64,000 nt of DNA from NCBI GenBank assembly GCA_009760855.2, contig WPIO01000077.1, forward strand, positions 592,001 through 656,000, written 5' to 3'. This document shows, piece after piece, positions 48,060-58,329 of the stretch. The notes below the pieces were generated by a model. The model was not told where the DNA came from. It saw only the letters and a list, made by a program, of their open reading frames with translations, and did not search any database. The DNA comes from Cristatella mucedo (taxonomy: Eukaryota; Bryozoa; Phylactolaemata; Cristatellidae). A program made the translations under genes and the position numbers. The stretch's first letter is position 1; each line of letters starts with the position of its first letter.

Positions 48060-50600
48060 ACCAATGCTGCTTTTCGATCCTGACACATCTTTCACTCAAC
48101 GCAAGGCAACCGGTATCAGCCGGTATCCTTACTGAGTCACTGGTTCAAAATGGTGATTTCCAAGCTGTCTATAATTCCTTTTTGCACAGATAGGCAGCAG
48201 GCTAGCAGAGGTTTCGCAGCCGAGCTCAGCCATAGAAGATGTGGGCAAGCAGCTCTTAAGCTACGACAGCTCAACGGTACCCAGTTAGATCTCTCAGCTG
48301 TGGTGTTTCGACGCCATGCCAACAAACCAACGATCGTGCTGACATGTGCAATGCTCATTCGCCCGAGCTAAACAGTATCGGCTGCTAAGGCTTCCCAAAA
48401 TGACCCGGCAGACCCATAAATTGACTAGGCCACTGAACGAGCCTAGTGGCACAAAAACAGATTAACTGTGGTGTAGGAAAAAACACCTTTCACGCTTAAC
48501 AGCATGCTTAAGCTAACTTCCCAGTTGAAAAGAAAACTATCTACTCGAAGGCCTATTACACTAGAAACAGTGCAATCTTCACGAGTAGTACTAAATCAGC
48601 GTCTTTTGCCGTGATGCCAGCTATGGACTACAGAAGCAGCACCAGACCAGCGCCCTGTTTCTTCTTAAGTACACGAACCTCTGAGGACAGTTATCATTGA
48701 AACCTTAGTTGGAACCAACGAAGCACGTATTGCATGCATTGGCAATGGCCAGAGACTCTGAATCCAAGCTCATCGCTCCATTCGACTATGCTCTCGTCTT
48801 CTAGTGAGCTCTTTTCGTAGCCGACTGCCAGCGAGCCACTTTGTGCTTGACCGAAAAAACTGGCTTCTTTTTTTTTAGTTCCGAGCTACCGTGCCTTGTT
48901 CATCCAGTGGACGCCGAATCATATTTGTACTAACTAGTATCCCGTTAGCTCCCAGGAAGCTGCGAGCCTGAACCCTCGTATGAGTGATGATAGGATGCCT
49001 AAAGTTTCAATCATTGTAAGTCTGTCCTTACAGGTGCAGTGACACGTGGGCGACCTGGTCTTGATCCGCTGTGCACGATACGGGTCGTAGCCATCTTCTT
49101 TAGGTTATACCTTAACGATTCGCATTTGTCCATCAATTGCAAAGTTTCCGAGTCGTGTTTGATGCAAAGCCCGTATTTGGCCCTAAGTACAAGCAGGCAT
49201 GGTCTCGGGCATGCCTAGCGGCATGAGGGTGAGGTTAGGAAATGAGAATAGCATACACACACACACACACACACACACGCGCGAGCACACACAAGCACAC
49301 ACACTCGCGCTCGCGAGCTCGGGTGCACACACGCAAACTCCTGACGGATGCATGCCCAACGACATGCTAGAACTAATTATCGAGGTTATATCTCTGACAG
49401 CCAGCAGTCGCAGTAAGTCTCAAAATATCGTATCCGCCAATACATGGGCGTGCCACCTCCGATTCACAACGTACAGGACTCGCAGGCTTCGAGGACCAGT
49501 ATAGCAAACGCGCTCCGCTTGGGTGCTATCGATCCATTCTCGAGGTGTGAAATCTTTCCGACGAAACAATCAAGGGCTTGACAATCAAGAGGGGAAATAA
49601 CTGCTACCTCTTGCATGGCTTGCGCCCGAAGCCCGTTTTCTTTACCCTCTCGTGGAGAAAAAAGACCGCACCACAGCGATTTCAGCTTCAGAAGATAGTG
49701 GGTTGGCATCCAATCTCATGACAGCCTCACTCTACGCCACGATTAGTCACGATTAGTCGGAGAAATGCCGGCGTGAACACTCGAGGTATCTCGCGGGTGT
49801 CAATCCAGCAAAGTGGTGATGAAGCATCAAGCTTGTGCGATCAGACAGCGTGGCATCAGCAGCGACCAGGATACATCGGACCTCTCTGATAAAGCAGGAT
49901 GCAGGCTACCTAATAACCGACTGTTGTCTTGCCCTCGACATGGCGTAGCCGCCGGTAGTATCGAGGCCTGTGCGACCGGACCACTGGCTAGGGAAGACTG
50001 GCGATGGAAGGGGAGAACGACTGAGTGCTGTTGCACTTCAAGATCTAGCAGAATTCGATACTTTGATGCCTTGGCTTCTGCGTGTCGTCGCTTGAGTGCC
50101 ATCAAAGCCTCAAACTACATTCAGTGACTAAGCCAAAAGCCAGAAGTGCCCACAAAAGCTGCATGCGGTTGGTTTTTTGTGTCTAGCACTTTCAAAGCAA
50201 GCCAACGATGACATTTACGATGTGCATCTAATATTATTTTGCAATTCGAACTCCATCGTATTGCATCGGTGTGATAGATATTTAGTGACGCGGGGAGCAC
50301 GTTTCAGCTAATTGTAATATAATGCAATCCTGCAAAACTCAATTCAAATCTACACGGTGCTGGCTGGGGGGGGGCACAGTCTTACAACAGCTGCTGCACC
50401 TTGGCTCGATGTGACCTCCGGTCAAATCCAGGGCATTCGGTAAAGGGCCAAACCGCCTCCGTTCTGGTTTCCTCGGCGATTTCTGGGCACAACCACTAGC
50501 CACACCGGACGGCAGTTAGGCTAGCGTGTAGTTGACACTGTCCATTCGGCAAGGCTAATAAGCCAACACAGCGGCAGAGACAAGCAAACTTGGCGAGGTA
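48060..50600. other. Sequence downstream of the BANF1 exon (probable intron), no recognised exon
   Basis: If BANF1 continues within the window, its second coding exon should lie here or further left. I looked for the FREWLKD and CFGCLREWCDAFL blocks on the minus strand and did not find them. A CA microsatellite lies at 49255-49312. Confidence 0.45.
49255..49312. repeat. (CA)n microsatellite, interrupted
   Basis: Two CA tracts with GCGCGAG and AAG interruptions. Confidence 0.92.
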
Positions 50601-50644
50601 TTTTTTTAAGCCAGCTAAAACTTTAGGTCCCCTTGACTACGCAC

Positions 50645-50773
50645 CTTGTCAAATCCTTGCTCGGTCAGCTTTCTCCCGATGGCGTCGCCAATACCGGGGA
50701 TTTCGGTTACCGGCTTGTTGCCCATGGGTTCGCTGACGAAGTTTCGGTGCTTCTGCGACGTGCTCGAAGCCAT
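50645..50773 (-). CDS. BANF1: BANF1 (barrier-to-autointegration factor), first coding exon, partial gene
   Basis: The exon encodes 43 residues: [36 protein letters not shown] and TEQGFDK, then the donor GTGCGTAG. Human BAF reads [20 protein letters not shown]...AGIGEVLGKKLEERGFDK, so about half of the roughly 90-residue protein is present. BAF is a small dimeric protein that bridges double-stranded DNA and links chromatin to LEM-domain proteins and lamins at the inner nuclear envelope. The IPGIG segment is its helix-hairpin-helix DNA-binding turn. The Ser/Thr run after Met keeps the site that VRK kinases phosphorylate. The start is preceded three bases upstream by an acceptor (ATATCATTTCAG), implying a 5'-UTR intron. 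The second coding exon (AYVVLGQF... in human) was not found. The copy looks like a gene, since it has splice sites on both sides. Confidence 0.9.
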
Positions 50774-50776
50774 GAT

Positions 50777-51470
50777 CTGAAATGATATTGGACGGCCTTC
50801 ATTCCAGCAACGCCTAAATGCAACCCGTAGCAGGGCGAGCCATTGAGTCCGGGCCGCTACTGCATCGCTTGACCTAAGCTCTTTCTGTCCTCCTCTCACG
50901 CAGGTCCAGAAAAAGGGCGGGCGAGCGAGAAACGTCGCTGGCTACGCGCTAAGACGAGAACCAGGACGATCGTCCCGGCGTATCAATGTGCACAGGAATC
51001 GCCAGTGTGCGGTAAGCAACAGCCGACCGCAGGAACCCTAAAATGTGCAGAGTTGAACGCGAGCGCCAACAGTTACTACGGAGCAGTGGTGATATCCAGG
51101 TCACCGCCTCCGGTGGAGACAGCGAGTACAGCTCCCGTCACGGCAGAGGCTGGGTGGTACACAGGCGAGCAAGCGTGCGTACCGGTGTAGTAGCCGTCGT
51201 GTAGGCTGCTCCGGAGTGCGAAGCGTCAAGAGGAGGGACACAGCGAGGAAGACGTGCGAGCAGTCCGCCGCACAAGCAGCAAGTAACTTGTCTGAGCGCC
51301 GGTGAGGTCAGACGACCTGCTGTCCTTAGCAATTAAAACTCGCTTACTCAGCGGAAATGGCCCTGCTGCCACGCTTAACGAGCTGAATTGCAGGGTACCC
51401 AGTGTTCGGGCGGAGTGATGAGGGAGGGACTTAGTAGCCGGCGGGGTGGGTGCGGGGCACTCCGAAAGAT
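50777..51470 (-). promoter_or_regulatory. GC-rich region upstream of BANF1, probable 5' UTR exon and promoter
   Basis: The 700 bp upstream of the BANF1 coding exon (minus sense) are GC- and CpG-rich with no repeat families, as expected of an animal promoter. No TATA box or precise start can be assigned. An untranslated first exon must lie here or beyond, because an acceptor sits immediately before the start codon. Confidence 0.4.
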
Positions 51471-51850
51471 AGCTCTCGACAAAACATCCCCGACAAGATA
51501 GCCTTCACACAACACAGCCCTGGACAAATATGCCCAAACAAATTAAAAGAATATTTTGGCAATCTTCCATATTTCGGTTGGCTCGCAACATCGAACATAT
51601 TCTATTACCATAAGTAAAATCAAATTTTAAAATTAATTTTTTGAAAATGTTGAAAAGTGGAAACGTATTAAAATATTTTTGTTTTACAAAATTAAAATTA
51701 ATTCCAGAATATATTAGTAATAGTTCACATTGTTTACTTATTTACGATTGTTTCCACTTGTCGCCATATTTTTTTAATCCTTCCCGTCGATTTGGATCAG
51801 TCGATATGGAGAACATAGAATCACAGAAAGAAAAGAAGTTATAAAACGAA

Positions 51851-52049
51851 GGGTTTCGGTATAAGACAGACAGAAATAATGCTGATGTAAGTACGATTGA
51901 TGCATTGAGTTGAGCCTGGAGATGCATTGAGTCCAGTTGTCGAGGTCGTACGAAGGTGACCAACAACGACACAACAGTGGTTACAGAACATAATCATCCA
52001 GCGGATCTGGCAAAGAACGATGCAGTGAAATCGGTTGCCGAAACGTGAA
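51851..52049 (+). pseudogene. FLYWCH zinc finger remnant of the MULE
   Basis: In the frame of 51851 the text reads GFRYKTDRNNAD, then a stop at 51911, then AWRCIESSCRGR, TKVTNNDTTVVTEHNHPADLAK and VKSVAET before a second stop. The Trp-x-Cys-x4-Cys and His-x-His spacing with the CRGR motif is the FLYWCH signature. This domain would bind the transposon ends. The two stops make it inactive. Confidence 0.78.
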
Positions 52050-52283
52050 AAAGAGCTGCAGCAGGTTAGAGGAATCAAGACAGCTAGTTTAACACAGTAC
52101 TGGTGGAATATCACTGGATGCCGCAAGATACCTTCCAGCATATACAGCATCACAGCGAATAATAGAACGAACGCTGAAACGCACCCAACATCCGCTCGTG
52201 AATCCAGTAAGATTTACACACATCGTCATCCTTGGAGCTATGCAAAATAAATTGACAAACACTAATTTAATTTCGTTTTTCAG

Positions 52284-53484
52284 GACTCCGGGCAAGACGA
52301 TGCTAATCGTAATCTAATGTTCGGCACCAATGACAACCTTATAATTCTGGAGCAGCATCGTTATTTGTTCACGGATAGAACTACCAAAATCGCACCTACT
52401 ACGTTGTTTTCAAGTTTTCTCTGTGCATGCACTGATCGAAAGACCTGCGGGTTCCTTTGATCAAGATTCGACTACAAGCTGAACGATAGGCGACATATGT
52501 CCTTATTTTTAAGAAGCTTTGCAATTCGGAGCCAGCTTTGAATCCAATAAGTACGATGGCGGATTTTAAGAAAGCATGTCACGATGCTGTGATTCGTGCA
52601 TTTCCCACACTGCAGCTCGTCTGATAAATTAATTAAATCAATACTAGTTGATTTAACAGCCTCTTTTGTATAGCGACAGAAGAGCTTTTGAGGCTATTAC
52701 TACCGCTTGCAGTGGCGATACAGGATTGCCCACCTGCAGGATTAGAACCCACGACATCGGGACCGAGGTCGTGTAAAGCAGCCACCTTAACTAGTGCACC
52801 ATTACGGCTCACCGTGCCTCTTTCATTTAGGACGATGTCTATAGAGCAAAGTTCAAGATTCTCATTTGACCAAAGAGTATAGTGACAACGAAAATATTCG
52901 CCCCGACGTCAAAATGTTAGCAGCTCTTGAGGTTCGTTCCAAGTACTGACGTGACTTACGTCTTCGAAATGCTTGTCAACAGTTGCCCGGATGAACTGGA
53001 TGCTATCGTCGGCTACTGGGAGGACAATTCCATTGGACGACTGAGACGCAACCGTAGAGCAGCACCACTATTTGATATTCGTCTAAGGAATGTCCTGGAT
53101 CGAGTCACTGATGGTCTGCTTCGCACTAATAACTCCGAGGAGGCATGGCACCGCTCCGTTCAACGGACCATCGATTGCCATCACCCATCTGTATTCAAAC
53201 TTATCGGACAATTTCGAAAAGAACAGAACAGAGTAGAGATCGAAATAGCACACTGTTTTAAAGCGGGGAACCGACACCCAGAAGCATCGAAGGCGAAGAA
53301 CGTGCAACTCAACCGGCGTCTTGAAAAGTCTAATCTTAATAAGCTGTTACTCCGCAAACAACCATGCTTACCAATTCTTTATTTATTAGGTATGTATTGC
53401 GTGTTGAGTTTTTTGTATTTTACTACACTGTTAGTATGTTTGCATCTCAAAATTATCAGCTTTGTTGCTGCGGTTTTGTCTTGA
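52284..53484 (+). pseudogene. MULE transposase remnant
   Basis: From 52284 the frame reads DSGQDDANRNLMFGTNDNL and HRYLFTDRTTK, with the family's first catalytic Asp position kept. After an interval comes NPISTMADFKKACHDAVIRA with the second Asp, then a stop at 52622. After a SINE, the C-terminal part begins about 52890 (RPDVKMLAALE). It shifts frame near 52925 and continues RFVPSTDVTYVFEML, YWEDNSIGRLRRNRRAAPLF and TDGLLRTNNSEEAWHRS to the end. These blocks follow the MULE transposase order (FGT, DGTF, DFE, NNxxExWHR). TTTCGTTTTTCAG before 52284 may be an intron acceptor. The element is non-functional. Confidence 0.82.
52650..52812 (-). mobile_element. SINE B nested in the MULE
   Basis: Plus text: TTGATTTAACAGCCTCTTTT (tail complement), TAGCGACAGAAGAGC, CCGCTTGCAGTGGCGATACAG, B-box complement TTAGAACCCACGAC, the palindrome remnant ATCGGGACCGAGGTCGTG, and the head CTAGTGCACCATTACGGCTC. 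It splits the transposase coding region, so it arrived after the MULE. Confidence 0.87.
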
Positions 53485-53574
53485 GCTGTTTTGTGTGCAG
53501 GCTATTTTGTCGAGGCCATTTTGTAGGGGCTACATTGTCAAGGGCTTTTTTGTCGGGTCACCCCGGCGGGAAGT

Positions 53575-53995
53575 GGGATGACATTTCGGAGATGCCACGC
53601 CCTCGTCCTCAGGACCTCTACGGACAATAAATTGGCTGTTCTATACCTACTCTTAAAAAACCGTTAGTAACAGAAGCTTTTGCTCTACATGTCGTAGATC
53701 ATGGAACACGCTTGCAAAATTCTCACGCAATTACACTTGCTTTCTTTTTTGCTGCTTACTATGAAACATCTTCTCTGCTTTTGTGAACTGCTACGTCGAC
53801 CCTACTGGCTACCTCAACAGCCTGACTTAGCTGAGCTGTGCTTCTCACTTTCTCTGCGCTACGTGAAATGAAGTCGGTTGGCTACCGTAAGCGCACCGAA
53901 AGCCACCTAGGCTTTGATTGGCCTACAGATGACTCTCCTTCGAAACACCAACTTAGTCAGTGAGGCTTTGTTGAATTCCAGATGGAAATGCATTA
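53575..53995 (+). mobile_element. LINE B 3' fragment, decayed
   Basis: It starts GCCCTCGTCCTCAGGACCTC and proceeds through TGGAACACGCTTGCAAAATT and ACTACGTGAAATGAAGTCGG-like blocks to the end AATTCCAGATGGAAATGCAT. It abuts the right end of the MULE. Confidence 0.75.
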
Positions 53996-54146
53996 CATTT
54001 CTGGCTTCGAGCTCGTTTCATTCACCATTGTCATACCGTGGTGCCTGCTGATTTTGCGGTGTGAAAGTTCTCTGTCCTCTCTCAAAAGCAGCCGACAGTA
54101 AATGCCGTCTTACTAGCCGTGCCCTTCTGTGGCTCAATTTTCATCT

Positions 54147-55471
54147 ATATTGTAGCGCCCGGCTGGCTTTGGCTGAATTTTAGCGCGAACAAGAGCTGTT
54201 CGGCGGCGGGCTAGAGCCCCTTTGTCCTGGAGCAGTGAGCCAGAGAGGAGCGTCAGTGCGGTTAGAGAGGAAGCGCTTAGGAGCAGGCCAGGAAGCTCTG
54301 AGACGAGCGGCGGCGATTCGGCCTTTAGAATTGGTCCGATACTCGCGGAAGCTGCTGATAGATGTTGGCTGGCCTGTCAACCCCCGCCTTCCCTCTTTCC
54401 AAGAAAGAATCTTCTGGAACCCATTCGCCATTCAAGCTGGACGGAGGTACCCTTCCAGTGGCCTGGGGACGGTAGTAATTCCTTTCTGTAATGGGCCTAG
54501 GTGTCCGGGCCCAATACCACTAAGCTCTTGCCCATTGTTCCAGCTAGGTATTTAAGAGTCGAGCGACGCTCGCTCTTGGCCTGGTGTCTTTTTGTCTTTG
54601 GTCCGGCTTCGACGCCGTCGCACTCGTTTCTCTGAAAGCGAGGGAGGAGGGCGGGCTGTTCGCCGGCGATTGACGGAACAAGACGAGACAGCGCTAGGAG
54701 GATTCGGTGGAACCCCACCGAATACGGTCGTATCGCGCCCGAGCTGGCATTTTGTGTGTTCTTTCGTGTTTTGTGTTTCTTTTGTGTCGTGTGTGTGCGC
54801 GCTAGCACGTGCTCTCGGCATAGGGATTTGCCGGCGCGAGCTAGGCGTAGTTGGCGTGTGTGGAGCTCTAGTTCACCGGGTAGGGTTTAGGCTCCGGGTC
54901 GCGCTTCAGTGTGGAGAAGTATTTCCTCCGCAGGAGTGCTTGAGTTGGCGTGTGTGGAGTATTCCGGTCGCACTGGTGGAAACCGAGTTCTAGTTCACCG
55001 GGTAGGGTTTAGACTCCGGTTCGCACTTCAGTGTGGAGAAGTACTCCCTCCGCTCGAGTGTTTAAGTTGGCGTGTTTGGGGTATTCCCTCGGCACAGGTG
55101 GGAACGGATTCCTAGTTCACCGGTTAGGGTTTAGGGTCCGGGTCGCGCTTAGTGTAGAGGAGTATTCCCTCCGCAAGAGTGTTGAACGTGCGAGGAGTGT
55201 GGAGATAAAGCTGAACTAGACGCGCAGCGACTTTGTGCGCTTGCGAATAAAGTTCAGTAAAATCCCCAATTTGTGTGTCTTGCTTCCGATTCACGCCGCG
55301 GACTCACGACCCCCTTTAGTAACGGTAAGCAGGTCAGCGCCAGAAACGCTCGTTTCGTGGCGGCCAGCCTATGGCGCGGAGGCGCGCACCGAACGGCATT
55401 CGGCGATAGGCTACGCCGCTAGGTAAGCGGCAGGTCAAGCTTACTCCGCCGAGCCTTCGGCGTTACAATAT
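54147..55471 (+). mobile_element. Solo LTR (1317 bp) with 4-bp target duplication
   Basis: The element 54151-55467 starts TGTAGCGCCCGGCTGGC and ends CCTTCGGCGTTACA, so the termini are complementary (TGTA(A/G)CGCC). It is flanked by ATAT on both sides. Inside are TATTTAAG at 54549-54556, a 122-bp tandem repeat at 54870-55206, and AATAAA at 55246-55251 followed by TTTGTGTGTCTTGC. A TATA box followed by a polyadenylation signal with a GT-rich element is LTR architecture. Ty3/gypsy elements often have TGTAAC ends and 4-5-bp duplications. No internal retroviral-type genes adjoin it. Confidence 0.8.
54870..55206. repeat. 122-bp tandem repeat inside the LTR
   Basis: Units start with AGTTCACCGG at 54870, 54992 and 55114: two full units of exactly 122 bp and a third partial one. 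They share TTCACCGGGTAGGGTTTAG and GTGTGGAGAAGTA blocks, with point differences among units. Confidence 0.92.
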
Positions 55472-57230
55472 ACTGAGTCCGCGACCTCTTAACCGGGAGG
55501 TGATCGCATTGTGAGGGGTCTGACGAGATTGTAGAAGATTCTGGTACAAGTTATACAGGCAAATCTGCCTTTTATAATTTTACACTGGGACAATGTCTCC
55601 GAGCCTTCGTGGCGGTGCATCGTCAGCACAGACAACTACTGCGTAGCTCTTTTAGCCAGTTATTTGCATGTCTGTGCACGTCGTTTCTTCCTTCGTACAG
55701 CTTGTTCTGCATACAATAAGGGTAGATTTAGATTTATAATGGGCATGCGTGGACTAAACACACATGTAAGCTAGCCATATTTGCTCTGAGTGAAACAAAG
55801 TTTGAAAGGCAGCACTGAGATTTAAATCTCTGTTAAAATATAAAAGCACCTCGTGGTAAACAGTCCTCAGGTTGCTTCAGAAGAAATAACATAGCAGTAA
55901 TTTAATGGTTTAGTGTTGTTCTGAGCAAACCCACGATGCAGCAGTGTGAGAGAAGTGCTACAAGTTAGAAAGCTTTACAAAGACACGAGTCAAAAGATCC
56001 AATAGTCTCGTGCCTCGCATTTGGCGAAGTCACGTGAGACTGAGACTATCAATCTTGATTGCTCCAAGTAGAGTGACTCTATGGGAGAGACCGTAGATAA
56101 ATGCCAGTTAAACGGAAAGCAACTAAGAGGACTAAAATGGCGGCGAAAATTACACTGTATCCAAGCCGAATGACACCAATCGGACGCTTTGCTCCTGGGA
56201 TGCTATTGCTCTATCTCTTGCGGAATCTCTATCTCTATCTAATCAATTACTTTACAGAATCTCTCTCAAACTATGTCTATCTAGTACTTATCCCTATCTA
56301 CTACTTTCCAGAATCCGTCGGATTGCAGTATTGAAATATGAGGATACCGGATGAGCTTAGACAATCTGCTGCTCCAGCAAGGAAAAAATCGTATACTAAA
56401 AAATTAATTGGAGTGAAAAATGATAGTCTATACATGCAAGTGTATGCATATTATATGCGTGAGACGAAAGTCTTGTGGCTTCTTTCTAGAAACAAGAAGC
56501 TCCAAATAGACTAGGCTAGATCAACTAGAGGCTCGTCCGCGTCTCTCGTCAGTTGCTGCTGTGCTTTTCGGTCATCGACATTGATCCTGAGACTTTTCCT
56601 TTGTTCTATCCGGCCACTCTTGCATGGGCAGACTGTATTATTCTTCTGCTAAAATGAAGCAACGTTGCATTCAACGAAGCTTTTACTGATGAATTTTTCA
56701 GCAGCGTTAAAATTCTCCCTCTGAATTGCCCGATGGCCAAGTGGCACTAGCCTACAAAGTGCCCTGTTAAAAACACGTTTCCTGTAGGTTGAACAGACCG
56801 CGTATAAGCGTCCTACATGGAGAACCACCAAAGGACCGGGAATCCAAACAGCCATGTTGGCCATGAGGAATCACATCAGTTAAGTGTAATCGAATGAGAC
56901 CGATCTAAAATCGATTCAATCTCACGACCGATATGGTACTGAAAACTCGCATCTATTGCTAGCGATTCCCAACGGATTTCTAGAGCAATTAAGAAGTTCC
57001 TATCTACACAGACTCGGTCTCGTCGCGACAAAAATATCCTTAGTAAAATGTATATAATATTTTCAATTGCAATAAGTATTAAGGAATAACGATAATAAGG
57101 TAATACGAGCTTAGGATAGCTTGCTAAAGCAAGCGTCGTATTTTTACCAGCATGCTCAAGCGCACAGGAAGCTCTTCAGGCTCACCAGTTGGTACGACCT
57201 CTGTCTGCCTGGTGAGTAACAATTACTGAA
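55472..57230. other. No recognised feature
   Basis: About 1.8 kb, mostly AT-leaning. There is a short degenerate TCTA-rich stretch at 56210-56300. Open frames are unsupported. Confidence 0.4.
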
Positions 57231-57237
57231 CCGTGCT

Positions 57238-57307
57238 CAGGTAAGCAAGCACAGGTAAGCTAACACAGGTAAGATAGTACAGGTAAGATTGCACAGGTAA
57301 GCTAGCA
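57238..57307. repeat. Five 14-bp tandem units each carrying CAGGTAAG
   Basis: CAGGTAAG begins at 57238, 57252, 57266, 57280 and 57294, a strict 14-bp period. The unit consensus is CAGGTAAGNTARCA with small changes. Confidence 0.93.
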
Positions 57308-58329
57308 AAGCACTTAACAACAAAATGGACAACTTCATCGGTCAGCAAAACGGAAAAAACGCAATGAACTTGGACGAGCGAGGCGAAGCCAAGGACGAAT
57401 CTGCCTGGATTTACGACGTCAGCGTTTCACCTGACGTTAGCTCAACAGCACGATGTTATGGCACGCGCTCTGGTCACGTACGTCAGCGTTTCACACGGCG
57501 TTCGCTCAGTAACACCCAGTTGTGGCCCGCGCTCTGACGGCTGATGAATGAGGTCGACAGCTGAGGACGAACCGCCAGCCGTGCTGCCAGACAGATGGAG
57601 CATGAATCAGTGAGCCTGCTGACCCTGCTGCCGGATGCTGCCTAGCGGCAGGGACTAGTCCCCCGATTGGTATTCTCGCGGCGCTGAGTCCTTCGGTGCT
57701 TGGAAATAGGCACCTACTCGTCATCCATTTTGTCTAGGCGCTGTCCAATTCAAACTATACTAACTCATGTCCGCCTAACATTCACTGCCGAGCAAGCGCA
57801 CCGCGTTTGCCGCGTATGCACACCTGACTGCCTACCTTTTCTACCGGCAATGACTAAGCCACAAAGCTGGCCCAAAGCGTGGTTATCAAAGGAAAGTGGT
57901 CTAACGGAAGAGCTCAAATTTCCAGCATTCGTTCAGTACCGTGGGCTATCTAGGCAGTCTAGCTACAAACGTGTGACAGCGTTTGCCCAAGCGAAAACAC
58001 TCAGCGACCGACGAACAAGTGCAGGCTGGTCTCGCCCACCGGGAAGTTCAGCCAGGGCAGTGTCTGCTGCTGCTGCACTGACCCTTCCGATAAAAGTTTC
58101 GTAATATTTTCTAGAAAGATTGAAGTGATAATTCCGAAATACTGCGAGATAAACTGGCATGTGCCCGCGAAAGTATTTACATAATGGCATATTTCGCTGC
58201 ACGTAAGCCAGCTTATAACGAATGATATTCCCGCGTAATTTTATAAGCCCAACTGCTATAATCACGGAGCACGACCACTAACGCGAAATTATTTTGTGGG
58301 GGCAAAATTATTTTGTGGGTGCACTTTGA

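Larger units (their letters stand above)
51475..53557 (+). mobile_element. Mutator-like (Phantom-type) DNA transposon, decayed
   Basis: The ends are inverted repeats built of iterated GACAAnATNNCC motifs. The left is at about 51475-51537 (CTCGACAAAACATCCCCGAC, AAGATAGCCTTCACACAACA). The right is at about 53469-53557 and in complement reads CCTCGACAAAATAGCCTGCA, CACAAAACAG. Inside are a FLYWCH finger and a MULE transposase on the plus strand, with stops and a frameshift. A SINE B is inserted at about 52650-52812. FLYWCH plus MULE transposase is the organisation described for Phantom elements. Exact ends and target duplication were not resolved. Confidence 0.82.

Noticed and set aside
57238-57307. 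CRISPR-like array of short repeats
   Set aside because: The units are 14 bp with no spacers of constant length and the genome is animal. It is a minisatellite.
57700-58104. A 134-codon plus frame (possible exon)
   Set aside because: No family similarity, no clear acceptor/donor pair framing it, and overlapping frames on the other strand.
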